Shown here in pieces: positions 25,861 through 34,546 of a stretch of DNA of 64,000 nt; position 1 is the stretch's first letter; the number at the start of each line of letters is the position of its first letter. Source of the stretch: Thalassobacillus_A hwangdonensis (GTDB lineage Bacteria > Bacillota > Bacilli > Bacillales > Halobacillaceae); assembly GCF_042675915.1 (NCBI RefSeq), contig NZ_JBHTKL010000006.1, forward strand, positions 444,254 to 508,253. Direction: 5' to 3'. The position numbers were made by a program, and so were the translations under genes. Under the pieces are notes generated by a model that did not search any database, had not been told where the DNA came from, and saw nothing but the letters and a program-made list of their open reading frames with translations.

Positions 25861-27318
25861 CTATTTGCGTACTAATTTTGCGACTGATTCCACATGAAAA
25901 GTCTGTGGAAACATATCGACCGGCTGGATTTCTTCCACCTTATAGCCGTTTTTCTCCAAATACTTCATATCCCGTGCCTGCGTTTCCGGGTTACAGGATA
26001 CATAGACGACCCGCTTCGGCTTCAGCTTTGCGACGCTTGATAAAAATGCTTCGTCACTGCCGCTTCTCGGCGGATCGAGAATCACTACATCGGCTTTTTC
26101 GCCGCGGTTTGCCATCTGCACCATAAACTCACCGGCATCACCTTGATAAAATCTCGCATTGGTTACATCGTTACGTTTGGAGTTACGGATGGCATCTTTA
26201 ACAGCGTCTTTGTTCAGCTCTACCCCGATGACTTTCCCCGCTCTCCGACTGGCGATCAAACCGATCGTCCCGATGCCGCAGTATGCGTCCACTACGGTTT
26301 CCTTGCCGGTCAGCTCTGCCATTTCAATCGCCTTACCGTATAGCTTTTCCGTCTGGACCGGATTGATCTGGTAGAAGGACTTGGCTGAAATCTCGAATTT
26401 CAGGCCGCACAAGGTATCGGTAATTGTTCCCTTGCCGAACAGCACCTTTTCCTGATCGCCAAGCACCATACTGTCGCTCCGCGTGTTTACATTCAGAAGG
26501 ATCGTCGTGATTTCCGGGTGGGCGTTCCTGAGCGTTTGGACAAACTTCTTCTTCCCTTTGAACTCAGGGGAAGCAGCTACAAGCACGACCATGATCTCGC
26601 CGCTCACTTTCCCGACCTTGATCAGTACGTGGCGCAGAAATCCCTGCCCTGTATCTTCATTATATGGCTGCATCTTAGACGACTTTAGAATTCCTTTGAT
26701 CGTATTGGCGATTTCATCCGATTTCGGGTCATGAATAAGACATTTATCGATTGGAATGATTTCATGCGAATGCTGCGCATACAGGCCACCGATCACCTGT
26801 CGCTTCTGATTCAACCCAAACGTCGTATGACTCTTGTTGCGGTAATCATACGGATGCTCCATCGTCATAATCGGTTCAGGCTTCACGAAAGGCTTCATCA
26901 GCTCGTCCACGACATTCTGCTTGAAGTCTTCTTGTTTGTCATTGCTCATATGCTGCAGCTGACAGCCGCCACATGCATAATAATATACGCACGGTGGCTC
27001 GACGCGGTCTTTGGATGCATCGATCACGCGCTTCAGCTTGGCATTTACGAATTTCCCGCTTTTGGATACAAGGATTTCCGCTTTTTCACCAGGAAGCAAA
27101 TGCTCTACTGCGACCTCTTGACCATCCAGCTGTACAATACCTTTACCGTCACTTGTAAATCCTGAACAAGTCGTTGTTACCGTCTGCTGGCTTCCTTTAT
27201 TCGAAGGTCGCTTTCCTTTCGGCTTGCCTTTCGCAGCAGGCTGTTTTCCGTATGGCTTGTCCGTCCGGTTCCGCTTCTTTCCTTGATTTCTATTTTTGTT
27301 ATTTTTTCGTTTATTCAT
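25861..27318 (-). CDS. rlmD: 23S rRNA uracil-C5 methyltransferase, RlmD/RlmCD (TrmA/RumA family)
   Basis: A 485-residue SAM-dependent rRNA methyltransferase. Order of parts: a very basic N-terminal tail (residues 1-45), TRAM domain, a 4Fe-4S cysteine cluster (CVYYYACGGCQLQH plus a later Cys in KCLIHD), and the methyltransferase domain with SFYQINP, DAYCGIGTIG, DPPRSG and the catalytic cysteine in YVSCNPET. In Firmicutes one enzyme of this family methylates both U747 and U1939 (RlmCD), and more than one paralogue may exist, so the exact target is not certain. The start follows AGGGA. Confidence 0.9.
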   Translation of the reverse strand: MNKRKNNKNRNQGKKRNRTDKPYGKQPAAKGKPKGKRPSNKGSQQTVTTTCSGFTSDGKGIVQLDGQEVAVEHLLPGEKAEILVSKSGKFVNAKLKRVIDASKDRVEPPCVYYYACGGCQLQHMSNDKQEDFKQNVVDELMKPFVKPEPIMTMEHPYDYRNKSHTTFGLNQKRQVIGGLYAQHSHEIIPIDKCLIHDPKSDEIANTIKGILKSSKMQPYNEDTGQGFLRHVLIKVGKVSGEIMVVLVAASPEFKGKKKFVQTLRNAHPEITTILLNVNTRSDSMVLGDQEKVLFGKGTITDTLCGLKFEISAKSFYQINPVQTEKLYGKAIEMAELTGKETVVDAYCGIGTIGLIASRRAGKVIGVELNKDAVKDAIRNSKRNDVTNARFYQGDAGEFMVQMANRGEKADVVILDPPRSGSDEAFLSSVAKLKPKRVVYVSCNPETQARDMKYLEKNGYKVEEIQPVDMFPQTFHVESVAKLVRK

Positions 27319-27453
27319 AGGCACGTCCCTACTTTAGTTCTTCTTTGACACCCAATTATAAACTACCCGCTGTCTGTAGTAAAATTCTTGAGATGCAAGG
27401 GAACGGTTCCGATGCTTCTACTAATGGAAGCGCGAGAACCGTCCCCTCGCTTC

Positions 27454-27484
27454 AAAAAAAGATGGCGAGCATTTGCCCGCCATC
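27454..27484 (-). terminator. Terminator of betAB
   Basis: GATGGCG-GC and GC-CGCCATC pair (27461-27484); the minus-strand RNA then runs into seven U residues. Confidence 0.9.
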
Positions 27485-27500
27485 TTAGACTTCATCTATT

Positions 27501-28973
27501 TTAGAACCAGTTGATCTGTTCTGGTTTCAAGTTTTGGAAGATGTGCTTTGTTTCTGTATATTCTTCGATACCAAGCTTACCTAGCTCACGACCGATACCG
27601 GACTGTTTGAATCCACCCCATGGTGCATGTGGGAAGTACAGGTTGAATTCATTGATCCAAACGGTTCCCATACGCATCTTAGCTGCACAACGTTCTGCTT
27701 TTACGATATCGTTCGTAAAGACGCCGCCAGCAAGGCCGTAGATGGAGTCGTTCGCAAGCTTCACTGCTTCTTCTTCGGTGCTGAATTTTTCAACAGTGAT
27801 GACAGGTCCAAAGCCTTCTTCCTGAACGACTGTCATGTCAGTCGTACAGCCTGAGAAGATCGTCGGCAGGAAGAAGAATCCTTTTTGCAGTTCCGGATCT
27901 TCCGGACGGCTGCCGCCAACTTCCACTACGGCACCTTCTTCAATACCAGCCTGTACATACTTTTCAACTTTTTCAAGGTGTTCAGCTGAGATCAGTGGTC
28001 CCATTTGGGTATCCTCATCAAAACCGCTGCCCAGCTTGAATTTCTTCACGCGCTCGACAAGTGCTTTGACGAAGTCATCGTGAATGCTTTCTTCAACGAT
28101 CACTCGTGTACCTGCAGAACAGATCTGTCCAGCGTGGAAAAATACGCCGTTCAATGCCTGATCGACGGCAAGGTCGAAATCAGCATCTGCAAAAATGACG
28201 TTAGGGTTTTTCCCGCCAAGCTCAAGCGCCAATTTTTTCACGTTGGAGCTTGCTGCCTGCATGATTTTCTTACCAGTAGCGATTCCGCCTGTGAAGGAAA
28301 TCAGGTCGACATCTTCGCTTGTGGACAGTTCTGCACCAACCGTGCTTCCTGAACCAAGTACAAGGTTGACGACACCAGCAGGAACGCCTGCTTCTTCCAT
28401 CAATTCGAATACTTTGATCGTTGTTAGTGGTGTAATTTCACTAGGCTTCATGATCAGTGTGTTACCTGTTGCTAATGCTGGAGCCAGCTTCCAGGATGCC
28501 TGTAGCAAAGGGTAGTTCCACGGTGTAATCTGACCGCAGACACCGACAGGTTCACGGACAACTTTACTTACAGAATTCGGAATTGGAGAATCGATCAGCT
28601 CCCCGCCATCTTTATCAGCAATTTCTCCATAGTAACGGAAAACTCCGGCAATATCGTCCATGTCTCCGCGGCTTTCTTCTACTGTTTTACCAGTGTCCAA
28701 AGATTCAAGCTCTGCGAGTTCTTCTTTATCTCGTTCAATCAGTTCAGCAATTTTACGTACAATCGCTCCACGTTCTGTAGCAGGAGTAGCAGACCATTCT
28801 CCGTTATCAAACGCGGTTCTTGCTGCTGCGATTGCTTTTTTCGTCTCGGATTCGTCACCTTCTGGAACGGTTGCAATGACTTCCTGGTTGTAAGGATTGA
28901 TGATGTCTCGTGTCTTACCAGAGATTGCGTCTACCCATTGACCATCAATGTATTGTTTAAGTTTCAGATTCAA
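27501..28973 (-). CDS. betB: Betaine-aldehyde dehydrogenase
   Basis: A 490-residue aldehyde dehydrogenase converting betaine aldehyde to glycine betaine with NAD(P)+. The catalytic Cys (FHAGQICSAGTR) and Glu (LALELGGKNP) are present, and the C-terminal TKHIFQN and YTET motifs fit BetB/GbsA. The TTG start has GGGAGTG seven bases upstream; an ATG five codons earlier lacks a ribosome site. It is the second gene after betA, separated by a strong intercistronic hairpin. Glycine betaine is the main compatible solute in such salt-adapted bacteria. Confidence 0.93.
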   Translation of the reverse strand: MNLKLKQYIDGQWVDAISGKTRDIINPYNQEVIATVPEGDESETKKAIAAARTAFDNGEWSATPATERGAIVRKIAELIERDKEELAELESLDTGKTVEESRGDMDDIAGVFRYYGEIADKDGGELIDSPIPNSVSKVVREPVGVCGQITPWNYPLLQASWKLAPALATGNTLIMKPSEITPLTTIKVFELMEEAGVPAGVVNLVLGSGSTVGAELSTSEDVDLISFTGGIATGKKIMQAASSNVKKLALELGGKNPNVIFADADFDLAVDQALNGVFFHAGQICSAGTRVIVEESIHDDFVKALVERVKKFKLGSGFDEDTQMGPLISAEHLEKVEKYVQAGIEEGAVVEVGGSRPEDPELQKGFFFLPTIFSGCTTDMTVVQEEGFGPVITVEKFSTEEEAVKLANDSIYGLAGGVFTNDIVKAERCAAKMRMGTVWINEFNLYFPHAPWGGFKQSGIGRELGKLGIEEYTETKHIFQNLKPEQINWF

Positions 28974-29018
28974 GTCTCTCACTCCCATTTTTTAGTGTGG
29001 ATTTATATAAACAGGGAT

Positions 29019-29042
29019 AGTGGCCTTCAGAGGAAGGCCACT
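29019..29042 (-). other. Intercistronic hairpin between betA and betB
   Basis: AGTGGCCTTC and GAAGGCCACT form a perfect 10-bp stem with a four-base loop. No U-run follows, so it may be an mRNA stability or processing element that sets the betA:betB ratio, or a leaky terminator. Confidence 0.6.
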
Positions 29043-29048
29043 TATTCT

Positions 29049-30734
29049 TTACCCTTTTACAGTACCTGCATCTGCTGGATGCTCACCATGACGATAGAAG
29101 TCCAGGTTAAGCGGGTCCAGTGGTTTACGTCCTAGGATCAGGTCGGCTGCTTTTTCTGCAAGCATCAATACTGGTGCATGGATGTTTCCGTTTGTAACAT
29201 AAGGCATTGCAGAAGCATCAACGACTCTGACGTTCTCAAGGCCGTGGACCTTCATGGAGTTCGGATCTACGACTGCCATTGGATCAGATTCTGGTCCCAT
29301 TTTCGCTGTACAGCTTGGGTGTAGTGCAGTTTCCGCATCTTCCGCAACCCATTCAAGGATTTCATCATCTGTCTGGACATCAGGACCAGGAGAGATTTCA
29401 CCAGAATTGTACGGCGCCATGGAAGGCTGGTTCATGATGTTTCTAGTTACACGTACCGCTTCAATCCACTCACGCTTGTCCTGTTCTGTTGATAGATAGT
29501 TGTACACCATGCTTGGGTGTTCTTTAGGGTTTGTAGAACGGATTTTCAGTGATCCACGTGCATCGGAGTACATAGGTCCGACGTGTACCTGGAATCCGTG
29601 TTTCGTTTCCGCTTTTTGACCATCGTAACGTACCGCTAGTGGAAGGAAGTGGAACATCAAATTCGGATATTTCACATCTTCGTTGGAACGTACGAATCCG
29701 CCACCTTCGAAGTGGTTCGTCGCAGCTGGACCTTTACGTCCAAGAAGCCACTGCAGGCCGATCCAAGGCATACGAGCTTTGTTCAAGTTCGGCTGCTGGG
29801 AAACAGGCTGCGGGCAACCATATTGGATATATGCTTCCAGGTGGTCCTGAAGGTTTTCCCCTACACCAGGAAGATCTACTACTGGTTCGATACCTAGTGA
29901 ACGCAAGTGCTTCGCGTCACCAACACCAGACAATTGAAGCATCTGTGGCGTGTTGATCGCACCGCCGGCAAGGATGACTTCACCAGCTGTTACAGTATGA
30001 TCTTTCCCATTTCGGTGATAGGCTACACCTGTTGCTTTTCTACCATCGAATTCAATTTTCTTAACGAATGCACGCGTTCTTACAGTAAGATTTGAACGCT
30101 TCATAGCCGGGTGCAAGTACGCACGGGAAGCGGACATTCTTCTACCTTTATACACGTGCTTATCGAAAGGACCGAAACCTTCCTGTCTAAAACCGTTCAC
30201 GTCAGGAGTACGTGAGTAACCAGCCTCTACAGCTGAGTTGAAGAACGCTTCGAATAGAGGGTTCTTCGCAGGGCCACGTTCCAATTTGATTGGACCATCA
30301 TGGCCACGATACTCATCATCAGAGTCGGCAGCCAATGAATTTTCCAGGCGTTTGAAGTATGGAAGACAGTGGGCGAAGTCCCAGTTCTCCATTCCTTCGT
30401 CTGCTCCCCAACGTTCGTAGTCCATCGGGTTACCACGCTGATAGATCATCCCGTTGATGGAGCTTGAACCTCCAAGCAGCTTACCGCGGGCATGCTTGAT
30501 TTTACGTCCACCCATATGTGGTTCTGGATCAGATTCATACTTCCAGTCGTACAAGCTCTTTCCAGCTGGGAATGGCAATGCTGCCGGCATCTGGATCAAT
30601 AGATCCCATGCATAGTCACTGCGTCCCGCTTCCAATACAAGGACACTCTTCTTCCCATCTGCGCTTAGACGGTCACCCATTACGGATCCCGCACTACCTC
30701 CGCCAATAATGACATAATCGAATTGTTCACTCAT
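29049..30734 (-). CDS. betA: Choline dehydrogenase (GMC oxidoreductase)
   Basis: A 561-residue FAD-dependent GMC enzyme that oxidises choline to betaine aldehyde. The dinucleotide-binding N-terminus (DYVIIGGGSAGSVMGDRLS), the GMC signatures (HARGKLLGGSSSINGMIYQRG, split in family by a Gly-rich loop) and the C-terminal ATAL-like HPSCTAKMG with VVDASAMP are visible. The start follows TAGGAGG. It heads a betA-betB operon. Many Bacillus strains use GbsB, an iron alcohol dehydrogenase, at this step; this organism has the BetA type. Confidence 0.93.
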   Translation of the reverse strand: MSEQFDYVIIGGGSAGSVMGDRLSADGKKSVLVLEAGRSDYAWDLLIQMPAALPFPAGKSLYDWKYESDPEPHMGGRKIKHARGKLLGGSSSINGMIYQRGNPMDYERWGADEGMENWDFAHCLPYFKRLENSLAADSDDEYRGHDGPIKLERGPAKNPLFEAFFNSAVEAGYSRTPDVNGFRQEGFGPFDKHVYKGRRMSASRAYLHPAMKRSNLTVRTRAFVKKIEFDGRKATGVAYHRNGKDHTVTAGEVILAGGAINTPQMLQLSGVGDAKHLRSLGIEPVVDLPGVGENLQDHLEAYIQYGCPQPVSQQPNLNKARMPWIGLQWLLGRKGPAATNHFEGGGFVRSNEDVKYPNLMFHFLPLAVRYDGQKAETKHGFQVHVGPMYSDARGSLKIRSTNPKEHPSMVYNYLSTEQDKREWIEAVRVTRNIMNQPSMAPYNSGEISPGPDVQTDDEILEWVAEDAETALHPSCTAKMGPESDPMAVVDPNSMKVHGLENVRVVDASAMPYVTNGNIHAPVLMLAEKAADLILGRKPLDPLNLDFYRHGEHPADAGTVKG

Positions 30735-30937
30735 GTTATGACCTCCTATGATGTAATGAATTGAATGCATGAATGAAAGTTAGAAAAGCATTCATTTGAT
30801 ATATGAAAAATGATTAGTTCCAATAAGGACTTGATCTAACGATTGTCTTAACAAACCGGATCTTACTCACAAAAAGCAATGCCAGAAAGTGGCTGCTACC
30901 ACACTTATCTGCCACTTATTTTCCGGTTCGTTAATTT

Positions 30938-31001
30938 CGTTAAATTTTTATTTAACGTTTTTAACAGTTTTAAATATACCATGGTGAATTTTTTTTGTAA
31001 A
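30938..31001 (-). promoter_or_regulatory. betAB promoter with palindromic operator candidate
   Basis: On the minus strand TTTACA (31001-30996) and TATATT (30978-30973) are 17 bases apart. Just downstream, about where transcription starts, CGTTAAAT (30938-30945) and ATTTAACG (30950-30957) form a perfect palindrome, with further GTTAA-type half-sites either side. A choline or salt-responsive repressor such as GbsR or BetI could bind here. The rest of the 422-bp gap between betA and the next gene shows nothing else I can call. Confidence 0.6.
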
Positions 31002-31156
31002 CCGCTGACTCTCTATTTTTTATGATTTTTCGACAGGTTGAAAAGTTTTAGAGCTTCAGTGAAACCCCTCTAGAGCCTTCCCCTTCAATAGTAGAGGAAT
31101 AAAAAGACCTGTCTTTTTCATAATAAGAAGGAATTTCTATGGAAAGGATTGGTGTT

Positions 31157-31798
31157 ATGAAGAAAGTATTTGTATTAGGTTTAGCTTTATTACTTTCTCT
31201 AGGTGTGGTTACTGAACCAAATAATGTTGCAGCGGAGACAGAGAAACAGAGCCTTACTGAAGCTGAAGTGAAGTTTGCCAATGATTTACGCAGACTCTGG
31301 GTCGACCATGTGTTGTGGACAAGCAATTATATTACAAGTGCCACTACAGCCGGAGCAGAGGATCAACAGCAGGTGTTGGAGCGGCTTCTGAAAAATCAGG
31401 AGGATATCGGGAATGCAATCAAGCCCGTGTACGGTGAAGACGCGGGGAACGAACTCACTGAATTGCTCAAGGAGCATATCGTCATTGCCGGCAAAATCGT
31501 AGATGCAGCTAAAGTTGGAGATCAATCCAAGGTGGATCAACTCAACGAAGAATGGGTGAAGAATGCCGATGACATAGCAGTCTTCCTGAGCCAGGCTAAC
31601 CCACATTTGGCAAAAGACGAACTGAAAAAACTTTTATACATGCATCTTGAATTGGTTTCGGATGACCTGACTGCAAGCCTGCAGAAAGATTGGGAAGCAA
31701 GAATCGCGGCGATTGATGAAGGAATGACCCATATCATTCTTATGTCCGATGTTATAGCAGATGGAGTGATCAAACAGTTTCCGGATAAATTCAATTGA
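31157..31798 (+). CDS. Secreted helical protein of unknown function
   Basis: A 213-residue protein with a clear signal peptide (MKKVFVLGLALLLSLG..., cleavage near AAAE). The mature part is helical and acidic, with repeated WV/LW and DD patterns; I do not recognise a named family. AAAGGA precedes the start chosen. It is divergent from betA, so the long gap between them may hold two promoters. It has its own terminator. Confidence 0.75.
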   Translation: MKKVFVLGLALLLSLGVVTEPNNVAAETEKQSLTEAEVKFANDLRRLWVDHVLWTSNYITSATTAGAEDQQQVLERLLKNQEDIGNAIKPVYGEDAGNELTELLKEHIVIAGKIVDAAKVGDQSKVDQLNEEWVKNADDIAVFLSQANPHLAKDELKKLLYMHLELVSDDLTASLQKDWEARIAAIDEGMTHIILMSDVIADGVIKQFPDKFN

Positions 31799-31805
31799 TG
31801 AAAAT

Positions 31806-31838
31806 AAAAAAGCTTTGGCGCGTGCCAAAGCTTTTTTT
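31806..31838 (+). terminator. Terminator
   Basis: AAAAAAGCTTTGGC and GCCAAAGCTTTTTT form a 14-bp stem with a GCGT loop. Confidence 0.9.
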
Positions 31839-31990
31839 GTTGCAGAAAAAATTACAGATTATGAGCCCCTTCCATTAATGTTCTTCCTAATGGCGGATTA
31901 TGTAAGTGTGAAACCAACTCGTATTGGGTACGTTCTTCAATATGTTCAACTTATCATCTGCAAATTCATATTAAGGAGTCCATAACCAAT

Positions 31991-32971
31991 ATGACCTGGA
32001 TCTATATAATGATTTTTATCGTCTCAGCCATTGTATCTGCCTTCGCTGCTGTTCAACTTTCCAAGCATGCAGATACCATCAGTAAACAAACGAAGCTTGG
32101 GGGAGTACTGATCGGTACCATCTTCCTAGCTGTAGCCACGTCCTTACCCGAACTGACTGCAACCATCCCGGCCAGCCTGATCGGGAGCGCCGACATTGCA
32201 GTTGGTAATGGACTTGGAAGTGTATTATTCAACATCTTCTTTTTATTTCTATTAGACCTTCACTTCCGAAACAAGCGCTTGTTTCTTCGTGTCTCACATA
32301 CGCACATCTATACTGGCGTGGTTGCTCTCCTGCTTTGTACAGTCACGGGAATCGGTCTCGCCGCCAACCTTTCTATTTCTGCACTGAACATCGGCCTTAT
32401 AAGTTTTATCATTGCCTTCATTTATATAGGAGGTATGTGGTTCCTTTCCAAAACAGAGAAACCAGAGGCTACAGAAGAGGCTGACACATTGCTCACCACC
32501 GATTCAACGGTTCGGCAGACTGTGAAGAAATTCATTCTTTTTGCTTTCGTCATCTTTGTGTTCGGAAGCGCCCTCTCACTGACTGGAGATGCGATCGCGA
32601 AAAATACAGGAATGAGTACGTCGACAGTAGGCAGCATACTGGTTGCGTTGGCTACATCCATTCCGGATGCCATGGGTGTCTATACAGCGTTGAGGCTGTC
32701 CAACGTCAATCTGGCCATCGGGACGATTCTTGGAAGTAACGTCTTCAACATATTGGTGATTGCCATCGGGGATGTGTTTTACCTCAAGGGGGATATTTGG
32801 CAGGACACCAGCAGCGACTTAATGTATATGTCCATTGTCGGTTTCATCCTGACTGCCTTAGTGATGCTTATTACGAAAAGAGACCGGACGAGGAATACGT
32901 TCACCTATAGTCTCCCTTCAGCAGTAGCCGTGGTTACGTACCTGATTGTCGTTGGCTATATAATCATTTAA
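31991..32971 (+). CDS. Calcium/sodium antiporter (CaCA family)
   Basis: A 326-residue cation/Ca2+ exchanger with two homologous five-helix halves. The alpha-1 repeat reads AVATSLPELTATIPA and the alpha-2 repeat ALATSIPDAMGVYTA; alpha-2 has Asp where Glu is more usual. Both are followed by the Gly-Ser-Asn-type motif (GNGLGSVLFNI, GTILGSNVFNI). It exchanges Na+ or H+ for Ca2+ across the membrane, useful in a high-salt cell. AAGGAG lies 12 bases before the ATG. Confidence 0.9.
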   Translation: MTWIYIMIFIVSAIVSAFAAVQLSKHADTISKQTKLGGVLIGTIFLAVATSLPELTATIPASLIGSADIAVGNGLGSVLFNIFFLFLLDLHFRNKRLFLRVSHTHIYTGVVALLLCTVTGIGLAANLSISALNIGLISFIIAFIYIGGMWFLSKTEKPEATEEADTLLTTDSTVRQTVKKFILFAFVIFVFGSALSLTGDAIAKNTGMSTSTVGSILVALATSIPDAMGVYTALRLSNVNLAIGTILGSNVFNILVIAIGDVFYLKGDIWQDTSSDLMYMSIVGFILTALVMLITKRDRTRNTFTYSLPSAVAVVTYLIVVGYIII

Positions 32972-32978
32972 ATTCTAG

Positions 32979-33015
32979 AAAAAGAGGCATCCCAAAATTT
33001 GAGATGCCTCTTTTT
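32979..33015. terminator. Bidirectional terminator
   Basis: AAAAAGAGGCATC and GATGCCTCTTTTT, with CAAA/TTTG pairing inside. It serves the antiporter gene and the convergent pseudogene. Confidence 0.9.
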
Positions 33016-33021
33016 CTTATA

Positions 33022-33412
33022 TTATATTTTTTCGAATCTGATTTCACATTTTCCCGGGCATGATCGCCGTGAAGTTCTAATTGGTGCAGTCGTTTATAGG
33101 TGGTGAACGAAAACGAATCCGATATCTGACCTGTCACCGGTTGCTGGAACATGACGTCTTTCCTTTTCCCCTTAGGAGCAGATCGAGTGAACCTTCTTCA
33201 AGCTCCACGTCATAGTGCAGCACGTAATTATGGTCCTTTTTCAATAGGAAATCATTGTATTGGATCCCGTTGATTTTTTTAAAACTAGTAGATAGTTTCG
33301 TAGTCGTCTTCACACTCTTCCCGGTAAAGGAATTCAGCCTTACGATTTTCAGCTTTACGAGTATGTACAGGATGGCGGCTAGCACGGCTAATTCTTTAAG
33401 GTAATCAATCAC
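33022..33412 (-). pseudogene. Frameshifted gene for a small membrane-anchored beta-rich protein
   Basis: The frame opens with a GTG and a membrane helix (LAVLAAILYILVKLKI), then strand-rich sequence ending LHYDVELEEGSLDLLLRGKGK. Near 33150 the reading continues sensibly only in another frame (DVMFQQPVTGQISDSFSF), and near 33050 a second shift is needed to reach HGDHAGKCEIRFEKI and a stop at 33022. The joined protein (about 125 residues) would look like the small Bacillus proteins with a TM helix and a C-terminal beta-sandwich. Two shifts make gene decay more likely than one sequencing error. Confidence 0.65.
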
Positions 33413-33557
33413 AGGAATCTATGTAAAGATACCACTCATTTTAACATAGAAAGTTAAGTGCAAAAGGTATCGAACAAATAAAAAAAGAACTCAAGCACGG
33501 GCTCGAACTCCTAATGGATGATCCTAATCAGTGTACATCAGAGAGCGTTAATTGTGA

Positions 33558-33731
33558 TTACGAAACACACTTCTCCACTCTCCAAGTAAGTTCACCCTCT
33601 AAAAGGATGCTATTTAATTTGTCGGCCGCCTGTTCAGCGTCATTCGATTGCATGAAAATCTTTTCTCTGCGATCAATACTATCTTTAAGCGTTTCGACTG
33701 AGTCATTAAAACCTCTAATGATTCTGTACAT
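33558..33731 (-). CDS. Small conserved-looking protein (57 aa)
   Basis: ATG behind GGGAG (eight-base spacing) opens a 57-residue frame, MYRIIRGFNDSVETLKDSID..., helical and charged, ending KCVS. It has no motif I recognise. Codon pattern and ribosome site support it; the longer plus-strand frame over the same DNA does not look coding. Confidence 0.55.
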   Translation of the reverse strand: MYRIIRGFNDSVETLKDSIDRREKIFMQSNDAEQAADKLNSILLEGELTWRVEKCVS

Positions 33732-33858
33732 TCGATCAGTCTCCCTAAAATAATTGTATAACTTTTGTATAATTTATTTATACCTTATTTCTGTTAAGTA
33801 ATCAAGCTTTATTTAAATATAGTAATAGTAAATAATTCTCTCAAATCTATCACCACAG

Positions 33859-33900
33859 AAAAACGGCGGTCCCAGCATCAGCATAGGACACGCCGTTTTT
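33859..33900 (-). terminator. Terminator of the sortase operon
   Basis: AAAAACGGCG pairs with CGCCGTTTTT, with GTCC/GGAC inside; it overlaps the sortase stop codon. Confidence 0.88.
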
Positions 33901-34543
33901 AACGTTCACTCTCTATTAAATCCGCTATCAAAATATATCTATCTGGCGCAGAACCGATGAAATCGAACGGATAACAAGTAGACACCGTCAACGTCGCCTT
34001 AGGTTTAGGAACAATGACGGTGCGATCATCCTGGTCGACGATCCTCACTTTCCTTACCCGGTACGTGAACTTGCCAGCTTCTGTTTTGACGGTCAATTCA
34101 TCCCCTACTCCGACCTCACCAAGCCGCCGGAACACAGTATCCCGATGGCCGGATAGCACCGTGTTATCCTGCTCTCCCGGCATCACGCTGTCTGCGAAAT
34201 GCCCAACACCTTTTTCCAATTCGTCTTCATCTGTACCATGGTAGATCTGTAGACTTTCATCCAGATTAGGGATGATCAGCTCTCCCATATGCTCTCCTAT
34301 TTCTGGGGCCGAGGTATACAAAGCATCTTCGGAGCGGCTGGCTGCCTTTTTCACAGCCAGGCTCACTTCCTTTTCTTCTGCCTCAAGCGATGGTTCCGCA
34401 CTGGTTTTATAGAGATAGTACCCTTTCAGAAAAGGATAGGCATTCGTACTTGTGAACCATAACCCGAAAGCCAACAGTCCCATACTCACGAATAGTAACA
34501 CGAGCCTTTTCTTACCCCTTTTACGTTGTTTCCTTGACCTCAT
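33899..34543 (-). CDS. Class D sortase
   Basis: A 214-residue sortase. After a basic start and one membrane helix (residues 14-31) comes the sortase barrel with the catalytic triad His133 (SGHRDTVF), Cys190 (VSTCYPF) and Arg202 (APDRYIL). It covalently joins surface proteins to peptidoglycan. It starts three bases after the stop of the acidic LPDTN protein, its evident substrate. Class D sortases of Bacillus (YhcS type) prefer LPDT-containing signals, in agreement with the partner. Confidence 0.93.
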   Translation of the reverse strand: MRSRKQRKRGKKRLVLLFVSMGLLAFGLWFTSTNAYPFLKGYYLYKTSAEPSLEAEEKEVSLAVKKAASRSEDALYTSAPEIGEHMGELIIPNLDESLQIYHGTDEDELEKGVGHFADSVMPGEQDNTVLSGHRDTVFRRLGEVGVGDELTVKTEAGKFTYRVRKVRIVDQDDRTVIVPKPKATLTVSTCYPFDFIGSAPDRYILIADLIESER

Positions 34544-34546
34544 CTT

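Noticed and set aside
33514..33753. A 79-codon plus-strand frame
   Set aside because: No ribosome site; the minus-strand 57-residue gene on the same DNA has one and reads better.
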